Part shown: positions 31,973 through 39,732 of the stretch, one piece after another
Layout of the letters: every line of letters starts with the position of its first letter
Position numbering within the stretch: position 1 is the stretch's first letter
The notes under the pieces: model-generated
The model's input: the letters and a program-made list of their open reading frames with translations, nothing else
The model's database searches: none
What the model was told of the DNA's origin: nothing
Made by a program: the position numbers and the translations under genes
Assembly (NCBI GenBank): GCA_027054335.1
Contig: JALUPA010000042.1
Coordinates: 1 to 41,332, forward strand
Reading direction: 5' to 3'
Length of the DNA stretch: 41,332 nucleotides
From: Ardenticatenaceae bacterium
Lineage (GTDB): Bacteria > Chloroflexota > Anaerolineae > Promineifilales > Promineifilaceae

Positions 31973-32008
31973 AATTGAGTAACCAGGCAATTACCCAGTT
32001 ACTCAATT
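31973..32008. repeat. Short palindrome of the CAATTACC/GAGTAAC family
   Basis: AATTGAGTAAC (31973-31983) pairs perfectly with GTTACTCAATT (31998-32008). Units caattaccca, caattacc and caattact continue to about 32020, the 3' end of fhs. Confidence 0.75.
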
Positions 32009-32021
32009 ACCAATTACTTCT

Positions 32022-33917
32022 TTAGAACAACCCCACAACCTTCCCCGTTTCCAAATCCAAATCTACGTCATAGTAAACCGGGCGGGTAGGCAGGCCGGGC
32101 ATGGTACTCATCGTGCCCAGGAGCGGGTAGAGGAAACCGGCCCCCACGCTGGCCCGAATCTCGCGCACCGGCACAATGAAGCCGGACGGCCGTCCCTTCA
32201 ACGTCGGGTCGTGGCTCAGGCTCAGGTGTGTTTTAGCCATACACATAGGCAGATTATCAAAGCCGTTGCGTGTGTACGCCTCAATTTGCGCTTCTGCTTT
32301 GGGCGAAAATTCCACCCCATCCGCGCCGTACATCTCTTGGGCAATAATCTCGATTTTTTCCTTGATGCTCAGGTCAACCGGATAGAGGAAGTGGAAGTCG
32401 GACGGTTTTTCGCAGGCGGCCATAATGGCCCGGCCCAGGTCCACCGAACCGGCCCCGCCTTCCGTCCAGTGATTGGTCATTACTGCGTCTTGCGCCCCGG
32501 CTTCCAGGGCGATGCGGCGCACCAGTTCCACTTCGGCCGGGGTGTCGTCCTTGAAGCGGTTGATAGCCACGACGACGGGGACGCCAAATTTCAGGGCATT
32601 TTCGATGTGCGCCACCATGTTCACGCAGCCCGCTTCCAGCAGTTCCAGATTTTCTTCCGTGTATTCCGGGGCCAAAGGCGCACCGGCCGTTACCTTGGGG
32701 CCGCCGCCGTGCATCTTCAGGGCGCGAATAGTCGCCACTAGGACGACGGCATTGGGAACCAGCCCACTGTAACGGCACTTGATGTTAAAGAACTTTTCCA
32801 TGCCGATGTCCGCGCCAAAACCGGCTTCCGTCAGGACGTACCCATCTGGGCCTACCAGTTTCAGGGCGATTTGATCGGCCACGATGGAGGAGTTGCCGTG
32901 GGCGATGTTAGCAAAGGGGCCAGCGTGAACAAAGGCGGGTGTGCCTTCCAGCGTTTGCATCAGGTTGGGCATGATGGCGTCTTTCATCAGCACCGTCAGC
33001 GCACCGCCCACGCCTAAGTCGTCGGCTGTAATTGGCTCGCCTTGCTTGCTCATGCCGATGACCATCTCGCCCAAACGCCGCCGCATGTCGGCCAAGTCAG
33101 TGGTCAGGGCCAAAATCGCCATAATTTCGCTGGCAACGGTGATGTCAAAGCCGGTTTCCCGTTCAAATTTTTCTTTGGGGCCGCGACCGATGGTGATGCC
33201 GCGCAGGTAGCGGTCATTGGTGTCTACGACGCGCCGCCAGGTGATGGCGTCGGGGTCAATGTCCAGGCGGACGAAGCGGGAAATTTCTTCTTCTGTCAGG
33301 TCGTTGGGATCGGTCTTGTCAATACCCAGTTTTTTCAGGCGGCGCAACATGACGGGAGAGAAGTGACGGGCGCCGTTTTTGTCTGGCGGGCAAAGGCGAC
33401 TCCATAGTTTTTCGTCGCTTTGGTATGATTCGTGGTGTATCCGGGTATCAATGGCCGCGGCCAGGAGGTTGTTGGCGGCGGTGATGGCGTGGATGTCGCC
33501 GGTCAGATGCAGGTTGAAATCTTCCATGGGGATAATCTGGCTGTAGCCGCCGCCGGCCGCGCCGCCTTTGATGCCAAAGGTCGGACCCTGGCTGGGCTGG
33601 CGGATGCAGGTGAATACTTTCTGCCCCAAATGCGCTCCCAACGCCTGGCTGACGCCGACGGTGGTGGTGGTTTTGCCTTCGCCCAGCGGCGTGGGGGTGA
33701 TGGCGGTGACGACGATATATTTGCCGTTGGGTTTGTCGGCCAGTCGGTCGCGCACAGAGAGGCGCACTTTGGCCTTGTCGTTGCCGTAAAGAATCAATTC
33801 TTCCGGCATCAGGCCGACTTCTTCGGCAATCTGGGTGATGGGCAAAGGTTCGACTGATTGGGCAATCTCAATATCTGAGGGGACAGGCATTTGTAAATTT
33901 TGCAATTTGCGGGGCAT
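32022..33917 (-). CDS. fhs: Formate-tetrahydrofolate ligase
   Basis: This enzyme makes 10-formyl-THF from formate, THF and ATP in one-carbon metabolism (and in the methyl branch of the Wood-Ljungdahl route). The 631 aa contain the P-loop [18 protein letters not shown], the family block [60 protein letters not shown] and [14 protein letters not shown]. It is longer than the usual bacterial enzyme (about 555-560 aa). The extra residues lie partly in the N-terminus and in an insertion around [18 protein letters not shown], like the longer type found in some bacteria and eukaryotic C1-THF synthases. ATG 33917 has GGAGG at SD distance. No other folate genes are nearby. Confidence 0.95.
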   Translation of the reverse strand: MPRKLQNLQMPVPSDIEIAQSVEPLPITQIAEEVGLMPEELILYGNDKAKVRLSVRDRLADKPNGKYIVVTAITPTPLGEGKTTTTVGVSQALGAHLGQKVFTCIRQPSQGPTFGIKGGAAGGGYSQIIPMEDFNLHLTGDIHAITAANNLLAAAIDTRIHHESYQSDEKLWSRLCPPDKNGARHFSPVMLRRLKKLGIDKTDPNDLTEEEISRFVRLDIDPDAITWRRVVDTNDRYLRGITIGRGPKEKFERETGFDITVASEIMAILALTTDLADMRRRLGEMVIGMSKQGEPITADDLGVGGALTVLMKDAIMPNLMQTLEGTPAFVHAGPFANIAHGNSSIVADQIALKLVGPDGYVLTEAGFGADIGMEKFFNIKCRYSGLVPNAVVLVATIRALKMHGGGPKVTAGAPLAPEYTEENLELLEAGCVNMVAHIENALKFGVPVVVAINRFKDDTPAEVELVRRIALEAGAQDAVMTNHWTEGGAGSVDLGRAIMAACEKPSDFHFLYPVDLSIKEKIEIIAQEMYGADGVEFSPKAEAQIEAYTRNGFDNLPMCMAKTHLSLSHDPTLKGRPSGFIVPVREIRASVGAGFLYPLLGTMSTMPGLPTRPVYYDVDLDLETGKVVGLF

Positions 33918-33952
33918 GGGAAATCCTCCATTGGTGTATTTTGGCCATGGAT

Positions 33953-33996
33953 TTACACAAATGTGACAGGTGTTGTTTGCTGATTTCTTTGTGTAA
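33953..33996. promoter_or_regulatory. Inverted repeat in the fhs leader, possible operator
   Basis: TTACACAAA (33953-33961) and TTTGTGTAA (33988-33996) are perfect 9-bp arms separated by 26 bases, 36 bases upstream of the fhs start. It might be a regulator site or a leader stem. I see no known riboswitch pattern in this region. Confidence 0.35.
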
Positions 33997-34106
33997 TTCT
34001 ATGGTGGGAATGTAAAAGATTATGGTATTTAGTTTCCATAAATTCATATGAATCTGCAAGTGACGTTTGTAATGAGAAAACAGGACAGTTTGCAGAACCG
34101 GGGCGG

Positions 34107-35022
34107 TCAGGGAGACACGGCCGTTTCTGCTCTTGCTTTTAAGGTGTTGGTAACGGCCGTCCTGTCTTTGACGATGTGTTGACTGACCTTATAGTAACAG
34201 AATCCGGCAGGAATAACGAGAAATTGAAAAGCGGCCGGGGTGATGGCGTAATTGTCAGGCGAGGGGTAATCGACGGCCAGGGCTGTGATGAGAAAACCGG
34301 CTGCGCCCACGCTGAGAGCGTTCCCCACCGCTCGGAAAAGGCGGCTGATGCCGATGACTGTGCCCCGGTGTTCCGGCAGGTTGACGTCGGTAAGCATGGC
34401 GGCCCAGTTGGACGGATCGCTGGATTGCAGGGCGATGGCGGCGAAGGCGACGAGAAAGGCGAAGATAACCCAGGGATTGGTGAAGAGGAAGCCCAGCCCG
34501 GCAATAACCAGAAAGGGCAGCCGCCAGTCGAGCGCGCCCAGCGTGCCGGCCAGCAGCGCCCCGCCCGCCGCCCCAATCCTCTGGGAGATGCTCCACAAGC
34601 TCAAGGCCATCCCCCGGCGCGGTACGGGAATGATGTCGCTGACGACGCTGAACCCGACGGAACTAATGCCGCCTACGCCCACGGCCGTAACCATCTGAAA
34701 GAGCAAAAACCAGGCAAAGCTGTGGGACAGGGCAGTGAGGATCATGGCTGCGCCCCAGAGGAGCGTGCCGTAGAACAGCAGCGGTTTGCGTTTAGTGCGG
34801 TCGCCGCGGTAGCCCCAGTAGATGGCGGACAGGGCGACGATGATCAGGTAAACGGCCGTGACGCCCCCCCAGCGCCGCATCATTAGCCCCCAAATCGCGG
34901 GAAATGATGGCGTAAAGCGGCGGCAAGACGCCCGCCGCCGCATTGTCCAGCGAAGCCAGAACAATGAAGACGACGAAGGAATACAGTAATTGCCAGTCGC
35001 GTTTGAGCGTGGGTTTGTTCAT
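34107..35022 (-). pseudogene. MFS transporter, frameshifted and apparently shortened
   Basis: The N-terminal part from ATG 35022 (MNKPTLKRDWQLLYSFVVFI, first membrane segment, DNAAAGVLPPLYAIISRDLG) runs out of frame at a run of seven C (34864-34870; G on the coding strand). Removing one G joins it to GVTAVYLIIVALSAIYWGYR in the other frame. That frame contains the MFS loop GYRGDRTKRKPLL, helices 3-6, and a C-terminal part ending ITPAAFQFLVIPAGFCYYKV. The total is only about 305 codons where MFS carriers have about 400. After helix 6 the sequence jumps to a late-half motif (SSDPSNWAAMLTDVNLPEHR), so helices about 7-9 also seem lost. The frameshift could be phase variation or a sequencing error; the shortness suggests decay. 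Confidence 0.75.
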
Positions 35023-35249
35023 TTGTTCCTGATTATATCTGCCATTTCGATTAGCCGGTGACGGCCGTTTTTCATCCTGCTTTTCCTTTGTGTCTGATGA
35101 GAGTTTTCCGGCGATAACTGTACGGGGGCTTGATACAGCGGGGGGGGAGACGATATTCTTTTGGCGCATACAGCCGGCTTAAATTAGGATCAGGGTTTCA
35201 GGAAACTAGGTAGCTGGAAGGTTACAGAAATGACAAAACAGGAGGTAAG

Positions 35250-35897
35250 ATGGCAGCGGTAGTTCGTGTGTTTGTCGTAGATAACTGTCCCGTGTTTTGC
35301 GCCGGCATTCAATTTGTTTTGCAGGATACGCCTGATTTGCAATTTTGCGGCAGCGCCGCTTCCTGGAGACATCTGGATGCGCAAGATTGGGAGGAGCCGC
35401 CCGACGTTATTTTATGGACGGCAGATACGGCCGGTAATTGCGTCCTGCCGGAAGCTGTTTTGGCCTGGAAACAGGAACAAAAAGGCAAATGGCTGTTGGT
35501 AATGCTGCCTGATAATGACGAAATTTGTCTGCGCCAATTGACAGCGCAAAGTGTGGACGGTTGCGTCCTCAAAAATGCCCCGCCGCGAAATTTTATCCTG
35601 GCTGTCCGGTCAGTGGCCATAGGGGAAAACTGGTTCAGCCGCCGGTTGCTGCAAGAAAGTTTACAAATACCGGCGGAAACGGCCGACCCTCTGTCTGTTT
35701 CCCCGGCTGATTTAACCGAACAGGACAAAACCATTTTGCGCCTGGTATGCGCCGAAAAGAGCAATGGCGAGATTGCCGCCGCCATGCACATTTCCGAACG
35801 GACAGTGTGCCGGTATCTGGAAGACGTTTATATCAAATTGGACGTCCATTCGCGGGTGGGGGCCGCAGTTTGGGTTGCTAAAAAAGGGCTGGCGTGA
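35250..35897 (+). CDS. LuxR/NarL-type regulator with a degenerate receiver domain
   Basis: This 215-aa protein (ATG 35250, AGGAGG at SD distance) has an N-terminal receiver-like domain (VRVFVVDNCPVFCAGIQFVL) and a C-terminal LuxR HTH (LTEQDKTILRLVCAEKSNGE, IAAAMHISERTVCRYLEDVY, IKLDVHSR). The position of the phospho-acceptor Asp (PPDVILWTADT) reads T57, while D11 and the conserved Lys (CVLKNAP) remain. It therefore probably cannot be activated by phosphorylation in the usual way and may respond to another signal or act constitutively. No histidine kinase is adjacent. It lies between the decayed transporter and an IS element. Confidence 0.85.
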   Translation: MAAVVRVFVVDNCPVFCAGIQFVLQDTPDLQFCGSAASWRHLDAQDWEEPPDVILWTADTAGNCVLPEAVLAWKQEQKGKWLLVMLPDNDEICLRQLTAQSVDGCVLKNAPPRNFILAVRSVAIGENWFSRRLLQESLQIPAETADPLSVSPADLTEQDKTILRLVCAEKSNGEIAAAMHISERTVCRYLEDVYIKLDVHSRVGAAVWVAKKGLA

Positions 35898-35942
35898 TTG
35901 CGCCATAAAAATGGCGTAATGCTGCCGCAAGATCGGCGCAAT
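35897..35942. terminator. Nested hairpins after the LuxR-type gene
   Basis: GATTGCGCC (35897-35905) pairs with GGCGCAATC (35934-35942). Inside, CGCCAT and ATGGCG form a second stem. A further hairpin ATCAGGC/GCCTGAT follows (35940-35968). These are likely termination or structural elements; the T-run is weak. Confidence 0.5.
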
Positions 35943-36204
35943 CAGGCAAGGTTTGTGAAGCCTGATATGTTATGATAACTCCCGTATATATTAACTGCTC
36001 GAGATAATTCCTTCTCGATACTTTCAGGCTTGATCGCTCTACATTGAGAGGAACTGAGTAAGTAATACGGTGAAATGTCAAGAGGCAAAATAAGCCAATT
36101 TTTACTGAAAAGCAGGTAAGCTACCGCGAACCTGCCACATCGCACTTTATCAACCGAATAGCAGGTTATGAAGCTGATATTACCAGCAGCACAGACTGGC
36201 TGTT
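35943..36204. other. Non-coding stretch at the 3' side of the IS110 element
   Basis: No gene is visible here. It contains ATCAGGC/GCCTGAT (35940-35968) and GCAGGT/ACCTGC (about 36111-36134) stems and is AT-rich. It probably holds the right end of the IS element. Confidence 0.5.
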
Positions 36205-37467
36205 TTAGCCGTTCTCGTCGTTAGGCGCCTGCCTGGCCCGGAACGGTTCGTTGGTCGTTAGCAGCCGCACAACCAACCGAACGAGCTTACGAGCGGTGAG
36301 TACAATGGCCCGCTTATGCCGATGATGACGAACTTCATGGTACTTTTTCTGGTAGAAAGCAGCATACTCAGCATCGTGCATTCTAACCAACTGAGCTGCT
36401 TCGCAAAGATAGTAACGGAGAAAACGTGAACCAGTCCGCTTGAGCCGGGTTTCTTCGGCGGTGAACTCGGCCGACTGATGTTTTGACCACTTGAGACCGG
36501 CATAACTGGCCACTTTGGCCTGATTGTAATCAAAACGAGCCAGGTTGCCGATTTCAGCAATGATGCCAGCGGCAAAGACCGGGCCGATACCGGGAATCGT
36601 GGTCAAGGTATTGGGATAGTTGTCCATCTGGTCAGCAATAGCCGTATCTATCCGGGTCAACAGTTGTTGCAACACGGTGATATGGCGCAAACTCAAGGTC
36701 ACGGCCGTATGAACCGAGGTCGCCCACTCATCCGGCAACCGGTAGGAATCGCGGGCAATTCGTTGCAGGCGGCGAGCGTTATCTTCCGGTTGCGCAAAAC
36801 GCCGTTTCCCCTGGATGTCCAGCCATTCAACCAGGTCGTCAAACGGCATGGCCGCTACTGTTTCCAATGAGGGGAACTCCTTGAGAACCGCCTGGCTGGT
36901 GCGGCTAAAGATGTTGGAAAAAGCGGGTTGGGCGGTGTACTCGCTGGCTTGGAGGTAGATCAGAGCCAGCGTGTGGGATTTGACCCGCACTAATTCACGC
37001 ACCAAATGGTAGCGATAACGAGTGAGGGTACGTAACGGCAGATAGCGCTCTTCCATATGAAAAGGATACGGCAGTTCCCGGCCAAAACGCAACCGTTCCC
37101 CGATAACGGCCGTGTCTAAATCGTCGGTTTTGTCCCAATCTCCCAGGGATTTACGGAAATTGTGGATAATTTTGGGGTTGAAGGGATAAAGAGACAAGGG
37201 CCAATCAGCCAGAGTGGGCGACCGTTCCAATTCACAGAAGAAGGGCAGCCAATAATTGCCGGTAGCTTCGGCAGCCACATGAATGTGGTCATAACCGCCG
37301 GCCTCGGCCAGCTCAGCCAGTTGGTTGGCCAGCGCAGCCGTACCGGGCCGGTTATTGGTCACCCGTAACCGGGACGTCAGCGTCCGGCCAGCGCCATTCA
37401 TAACCTGCACCACGTTAGTGCGGCGGTGAATATCCACGCCCACTAACAAATCATTTGTGGAAAACAT
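36205..37467 (-). CDS. IS110-family transposase (DEDD recombinase)
   Basis: This 420-aa recombinase moves the IS by RNA-guided recombination, as shown for IS110 relatives such as IS621. The N-terminal RuvC-like domain has LLVGVDIHRRTNVV (D12), HVAAEATGNYW (E67) and DKTDDLDTAVIGERLRFG (D115/D118), the DEDD acidic residues. The C-terminal Transposase_20 domain has LTTIPGIGPVFAAGIIAEIG, YAGLKWSKHQSAEF with the likely catalytic Ser, and RTGSRFLRYYLCEAAQLV. ATG 37467 follows AGGAGG at five bases. GTG 37473 in frame is less likely. The gene looks intact, so the element may still be active. Confidence 0.92.
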   Translation of the reverse strand: MFSTNDLLVGVDIHRRTNVVQVMNGAGRTLTSRLRVTNNRPGTAALANQLAELAEAGGYDHIHVAAEATGNYWLPFFCELERSPTLADWPLSLYPFNPKIIHNFRKSLGDWDKTDDLDTAVIGERLRFGRELPYPFHMEERYLPLRTLTRYRYHLVRELVRVKSHTLALIYLQASEYTAQPAFSNIFSRTSQAVLKEFPSLETVAAMPFDDLVEWLDIQGKRRFAQPEDNARRLQRIARDSYRLPDEWATSVHTAVTLSLRHITVLQQLLTRIDTAIADQMDNYPNTLTTIPGIGPVFAAGIIAEIGNLARFDYNQAKVASYAGLKWSKHQSAEFTAEETRLKRTGSRFLRYYLCEAAQLVRMHDAEYAAFYQKKYHEVRHHRHKRAIVLTARKLVRLVVRLLTTNEPFRARQAPNDENG

Positions 37468-37743
37468 AAACACCTCCTATTGTGGTTATTTGCCGCAAGA
37501 GGGGTCTGAATCCCTGAGTCCTGTTGAGGTCAGCAGCCTCGTTAAATGAGAACTTGACCAGCCGCGAGAATGCTCATCGGTCTGCTACCCGAATCGCCGC
37601 TGGCGTTGAACAAAATACGGGTTAGAAGTTCCCAACAGGCTGAGGGGCGCATACTTACGTAGAAGTCCTTCTGGCGAAGGCAACAAGGAGAAAGAGCGCT
37701 TCCTCTTGGGCTGTTTACTACAGCATCTCGGGGATTCAATTTA
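37468..37743 (-). ncRNA. Candidate bridge RNA region in the 5' end of the IS110 element
   Basis: The roughly 270 bases upstream of the transposase have no open frame of note but several possible stems: GAGG/CCTC (about 37526-37540), GGTCA/TGACC (37528-37559), and CCTTC/GAAGG (37667-37680). IS110 elements of the IS621 type encode their bridge RNA in this upstream segment, with target- and donor-binding loops. I cannot delimit the RNA or its loops by eye. The call rests on element type, position and length. Confidence 0.4.
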
Positions 37744-37748
37744 TTGTC

Positions 37749-37766
37749 AATGGGGATGTCCCCATT
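37749..37766. repeat. Palindrome AATGGGGA-TG-TCCCCATT next to the IS110 5' end
   Basis: It has perfect 8-bp arms with a 2-base centre, 29 bases before the next gene. IS110 elements often land near palindromes. It could equally be an operator of the gene at 37795. Confidence 0.6.
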
Positions 37767-37794
37767 ACTACATATCATACGAGGAGATAGCACG

Positions 37795-38736
37795 ATGCAA
37801 AGACCGAAGGTTTTTATAGGAATGGGAATGTTTGCAGGTTTCATAGTAGTTGTTGCCCTTTTGTTTAACTTGAGGCCACAGGGTGTAAACGCATCTTCAC
37901 GTATGAAATCTCTATCTGCATTACCTGATACTCCTTTGACTGCACAATCTGATCCCCAGGATGTATTGATGTTGATGCTCCACAGTCACTCGACATGGGA
38001 TACAGTAAGCCTTAGTGCTGTGGAGATGACACGTAATTTGGAAGATGGGAATATCGCTGAATCAGTGACGCATATGCAAATAAAACAACCAGACAAAGCT
38101 TTCCTGACGCGGACATTGGGTGGTCAGAAATATGTCTGGCGTACTGATGGCAACACAATTTTTACTGAATTGGACGATCTTAATGTTTATACAACCCAAG
38201 TTGTGCCAAATGAAGTAAAAGAGTCATTCCAAAACTATGTGGTGCCATTGATTGATTCAAGCGAGCCGGCTATTTACCCACATCCTTTTGGTGTTGGTAT
38301 ACCGACAGGGCTAAATGATCAAATTTACCCAACAGGTATCGCACAAAATATGTTTCAAAATGCTGAAGTTGCTATTTTGGGAAAAGAGACCATTGTCAAT
38401 CGTGCCGCTATCGTGATTTCACGCACACATGTTTTTGAAGATGGGACTATAGCCAAAAAACATACTTATTGGGTTGATGCTGAAACCGGAGTGATTCTCA
38501 AATATCAAGTTTGTGTCCCGGAAAACGAGAATCTTTTATACCAATATGGTTGTAATTGGATAATTCAGACAGTAATCACTCAAATCCTATTCGACAAGCC
38601 AATGACGGACAGTATGTTTGATCTTACAAAAATAACGACCAATAGCAGATATGTGCCATGGGATGAACTAGAAAGATTACTTTGGGGACAATCGCCTTCC
38701 GATTTACCTTTTGTTCAACAAGGAAAGGAGTCGTAA
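37795..38736 (+). CDS. Exported LolA/RseB-like protein
   Basis: This 313-aa protein (ATG 37795, GAGGAG upstream) has an N-terminal anchor or signal (KVFIGMGMFAGFIVVVALLF). The rest looks like the LolA/RseB/MucB beta-half-barrel: WDTVSLSAVEMTRNLEDGN, SVTHMQIKQPDKAFLTRTLG, KYVWRTDGNTIFTELDDLNV, and later VNRAAIVISRTHVFEDGTIA followed by HTYWVDAETGVILKYQVCVP. That last block, a carrier or stress-sensor motif, is typical of such proteins (outer-membrane lipoprotein sorting or anti-sigma-factor-binding). The DNA is AT-rich and has no ACGGCCGT. It starts an exported-protein run, with the next ATG two bases after its stop. The assignment is from pattern, not exact motif. Confidence 0.6.
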   Translation: MQRPKVFIGMGMFAGFIVVVALLFNLRPQGVNASSRMKSLSALPDTPLTAQSDPQDVLMLMLHSHSTWDTVSLSAVEMTRNLEDGNIAESVTHMQIKQPDKAFLTRTLGGQKYVWRTDGNTIFTELDDLNVYTTQVVPNEVKESFQNYVVPLIDSSEPAIYPHPFGVGIPTGLNDQIYPTGIAQNMFQNAEVAILGKETIVNRAAIVISRTHVFEDGTIAKKHTYWVDAETGVILKYQVCVPENENLLYQYGCNWIIQTVITQILFDKPMTDSMFDLTKITTNSRYVPWDELERLLWGQSPSDLPFVQQGKES

Positions 38737-38738
38737 AT

Positions 38739-39275
38739 ATGTCAAAAAAAATCTTGTCAAACACACGGAAATTTCTCTTAGCTATGTTTATAGCTTTATC
38801 ATTAGTAATAATGGTGTCTTTGCCTTTCGTATATGCTGCCTCGGCCGAAATTGCCGATGTGTCTGCGCAAAGTAGTGGCAGTCCGTTAAATCTGCAAGCC
38901 AGCTCCAGTTTTAAAGGGGGATTGGCACATAATTATTGTTCCAACCATCCAACGCGGTGTTCAAATTCAGTATGGGGGATGTGGGATATTCCTAACTATC
39001 GTCCTGCTGCTACCTATAGTTTTGAGGCATGGATTCCACTAAATGGCCTACCCGCAGACGCTACTGTAAAATATTATGTGAGTGGTTATACGGGGTATAG
39101 CCATTGGACGCCTGTGATAAATCAAGAAAATTATGCAAATGTATGGGTTTGGCTCGGTTCAGAATATGCTACGGGTAGTGGCTATCTGGGGCAAGTGACT
39201 TTATATAATACTTGCTATGGCGTTAATTGTACTTATACTGAGGTGTGGTGGGATAATGTCAAATATAGTTGGTAG
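38739..39275 (+). CDS. Secreted protein with golvesin-like C-terminal domain
   Basis: This is a 178-aa protein with signal peptide (KFLLAMFIALSLVIMVSLPF then VYAASAE). The mature part (ATYSFEAWIPLNGLPADATV, VKYYVSGYTGYSHWTPVINQ, ANVWVWLGSEYATGSGYLGQ, VTLYNTCYGVNCTYTEVWWD) follows the golvesin/xanthan-lyase-type pattern: strands ending VxYxV, a DQ/NQ-type turn, WVxLGxY and a final D-x-V. It has four Cys (YCSNHPTRC; NTCYGVNC), probably two disulfides. Golvesin-like domains bind or crosslink extracellular material, often in peptidoglycan-active proteins. Start ATG 38739 has AAGGAG at SD distance and overlaps nothing. No catalytic residues are seen. Confidence 0.6.
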   Translation: MSKKILSNTRKFLLAMFIALSLVIMVSLPFVYAASAEIADVSAQSSGSPLNLQASSSFKGGLAHNYCSNHPTRCSNSVWGMWDIPNYRPAATYSFEAWIPLNGLPADATVKYYVSGYTGYSHWTPVINQENYANVWVWLGSEYATGSGYLGQVTLYNTCYGVNCTYTEVWWDNVKYSW

Positions 39276-39298
39276 GATAGTGTAAAGAGCGGTTCCCA

Positions 39299-39685
39299 GT
39301 GGGCTTTGGTACGATTTTATGCTTCACCTCCGTGAAAAGTGTACGGTTTACGCAGACTAATAATTGCGCACCGGGTTGTAGTCAAAGTCATCGAAATGCA
39401 GTAAAAGCTGATTTGTATGGGGGTTATAATGCTTCAGGATGTTATTTTGGCTGGGTTTTGTATGGACATTTACATTCACCAATCAGTAATGGTGTGTGGA
39501 ATTTAAGCGGTGTTGGCAGCATTCAAGTTGGATATGTGGTTAACTATGTTCCTGGACAATGCCCTTACTACAATGATGATGATCATGTACACATGGAAAC
39601 TTTTAGTGGTATTCGGTTAGTAAGTTGGTGGAATTCACTCACGCAGGGAACTACACCGGTATACAAATTTTACGCAATATGTTAG
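39299..39685 (+). CDS. M23 (LytM)-like peptidase domain fragment
   Basis: This is a 128-aa reading frame. CSQSHRNAVKADLYGG could be the H-x(n)-D zinc-binding start, YFGWVLYGHLHSPISNG matches the YxHL strand, GSIQVGYVV the G-x-x-V-x-x-G turn, and DDDHVHMET the HxH (HLHFE) motif of M23 peptidases. The order is right, though the domain is compact. It lacks a signal peptide and an obvious start (GTG 39299 is unconvincing). It lies only 23 bases after the golvesin-like gene, and the two together resemble one multi-domain cell-wall peptidase split by a mutation. Whether it is functional is doubtful. Confidence 0.45.
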   Translation: MGFGTILCFTSVKSVRFTQTNNCAPGCSQSHRNAVKADLYGGYNASGCYFGWVLYGHLHSPISNGVWNLSGVGSIQVGYVVNYVPGQCPYYNDDDHVHMETFSGIRLVSWWNSLTQGTTPVYKFYAIC

Positions 39686-39732
39686 CGGGATGTGTTTCGG
39701 TTGTGTAAGGAAAGCGCAAGACATTTGGTGAA

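Larger units (their letters stand above)
35970..37743 (-). mobile_element. IS110-family insertion sequence (approximate bounds)
   Basis: The element holds one DEDD transposase gene (36205-37467). Non-coding flanks lie on both sides: about 235 bases at the 3' end and about 270 bases at the 5' end. I find no terminal inverted repeats or target duplications, as expected for IS110. The exact ends cannot be set without a second copy or an empty site. ACGGCCGT occurs twice in the transposase gene, so the element may have lived long in this host lineage. Confidence 0.75.

Noticed and set aside
33918-34106. Possible riboswitch in the fhs leader
   Set aside because: I could not match it to a THF or other known riboswitch; only a 9-bp inverted repeat is visible.
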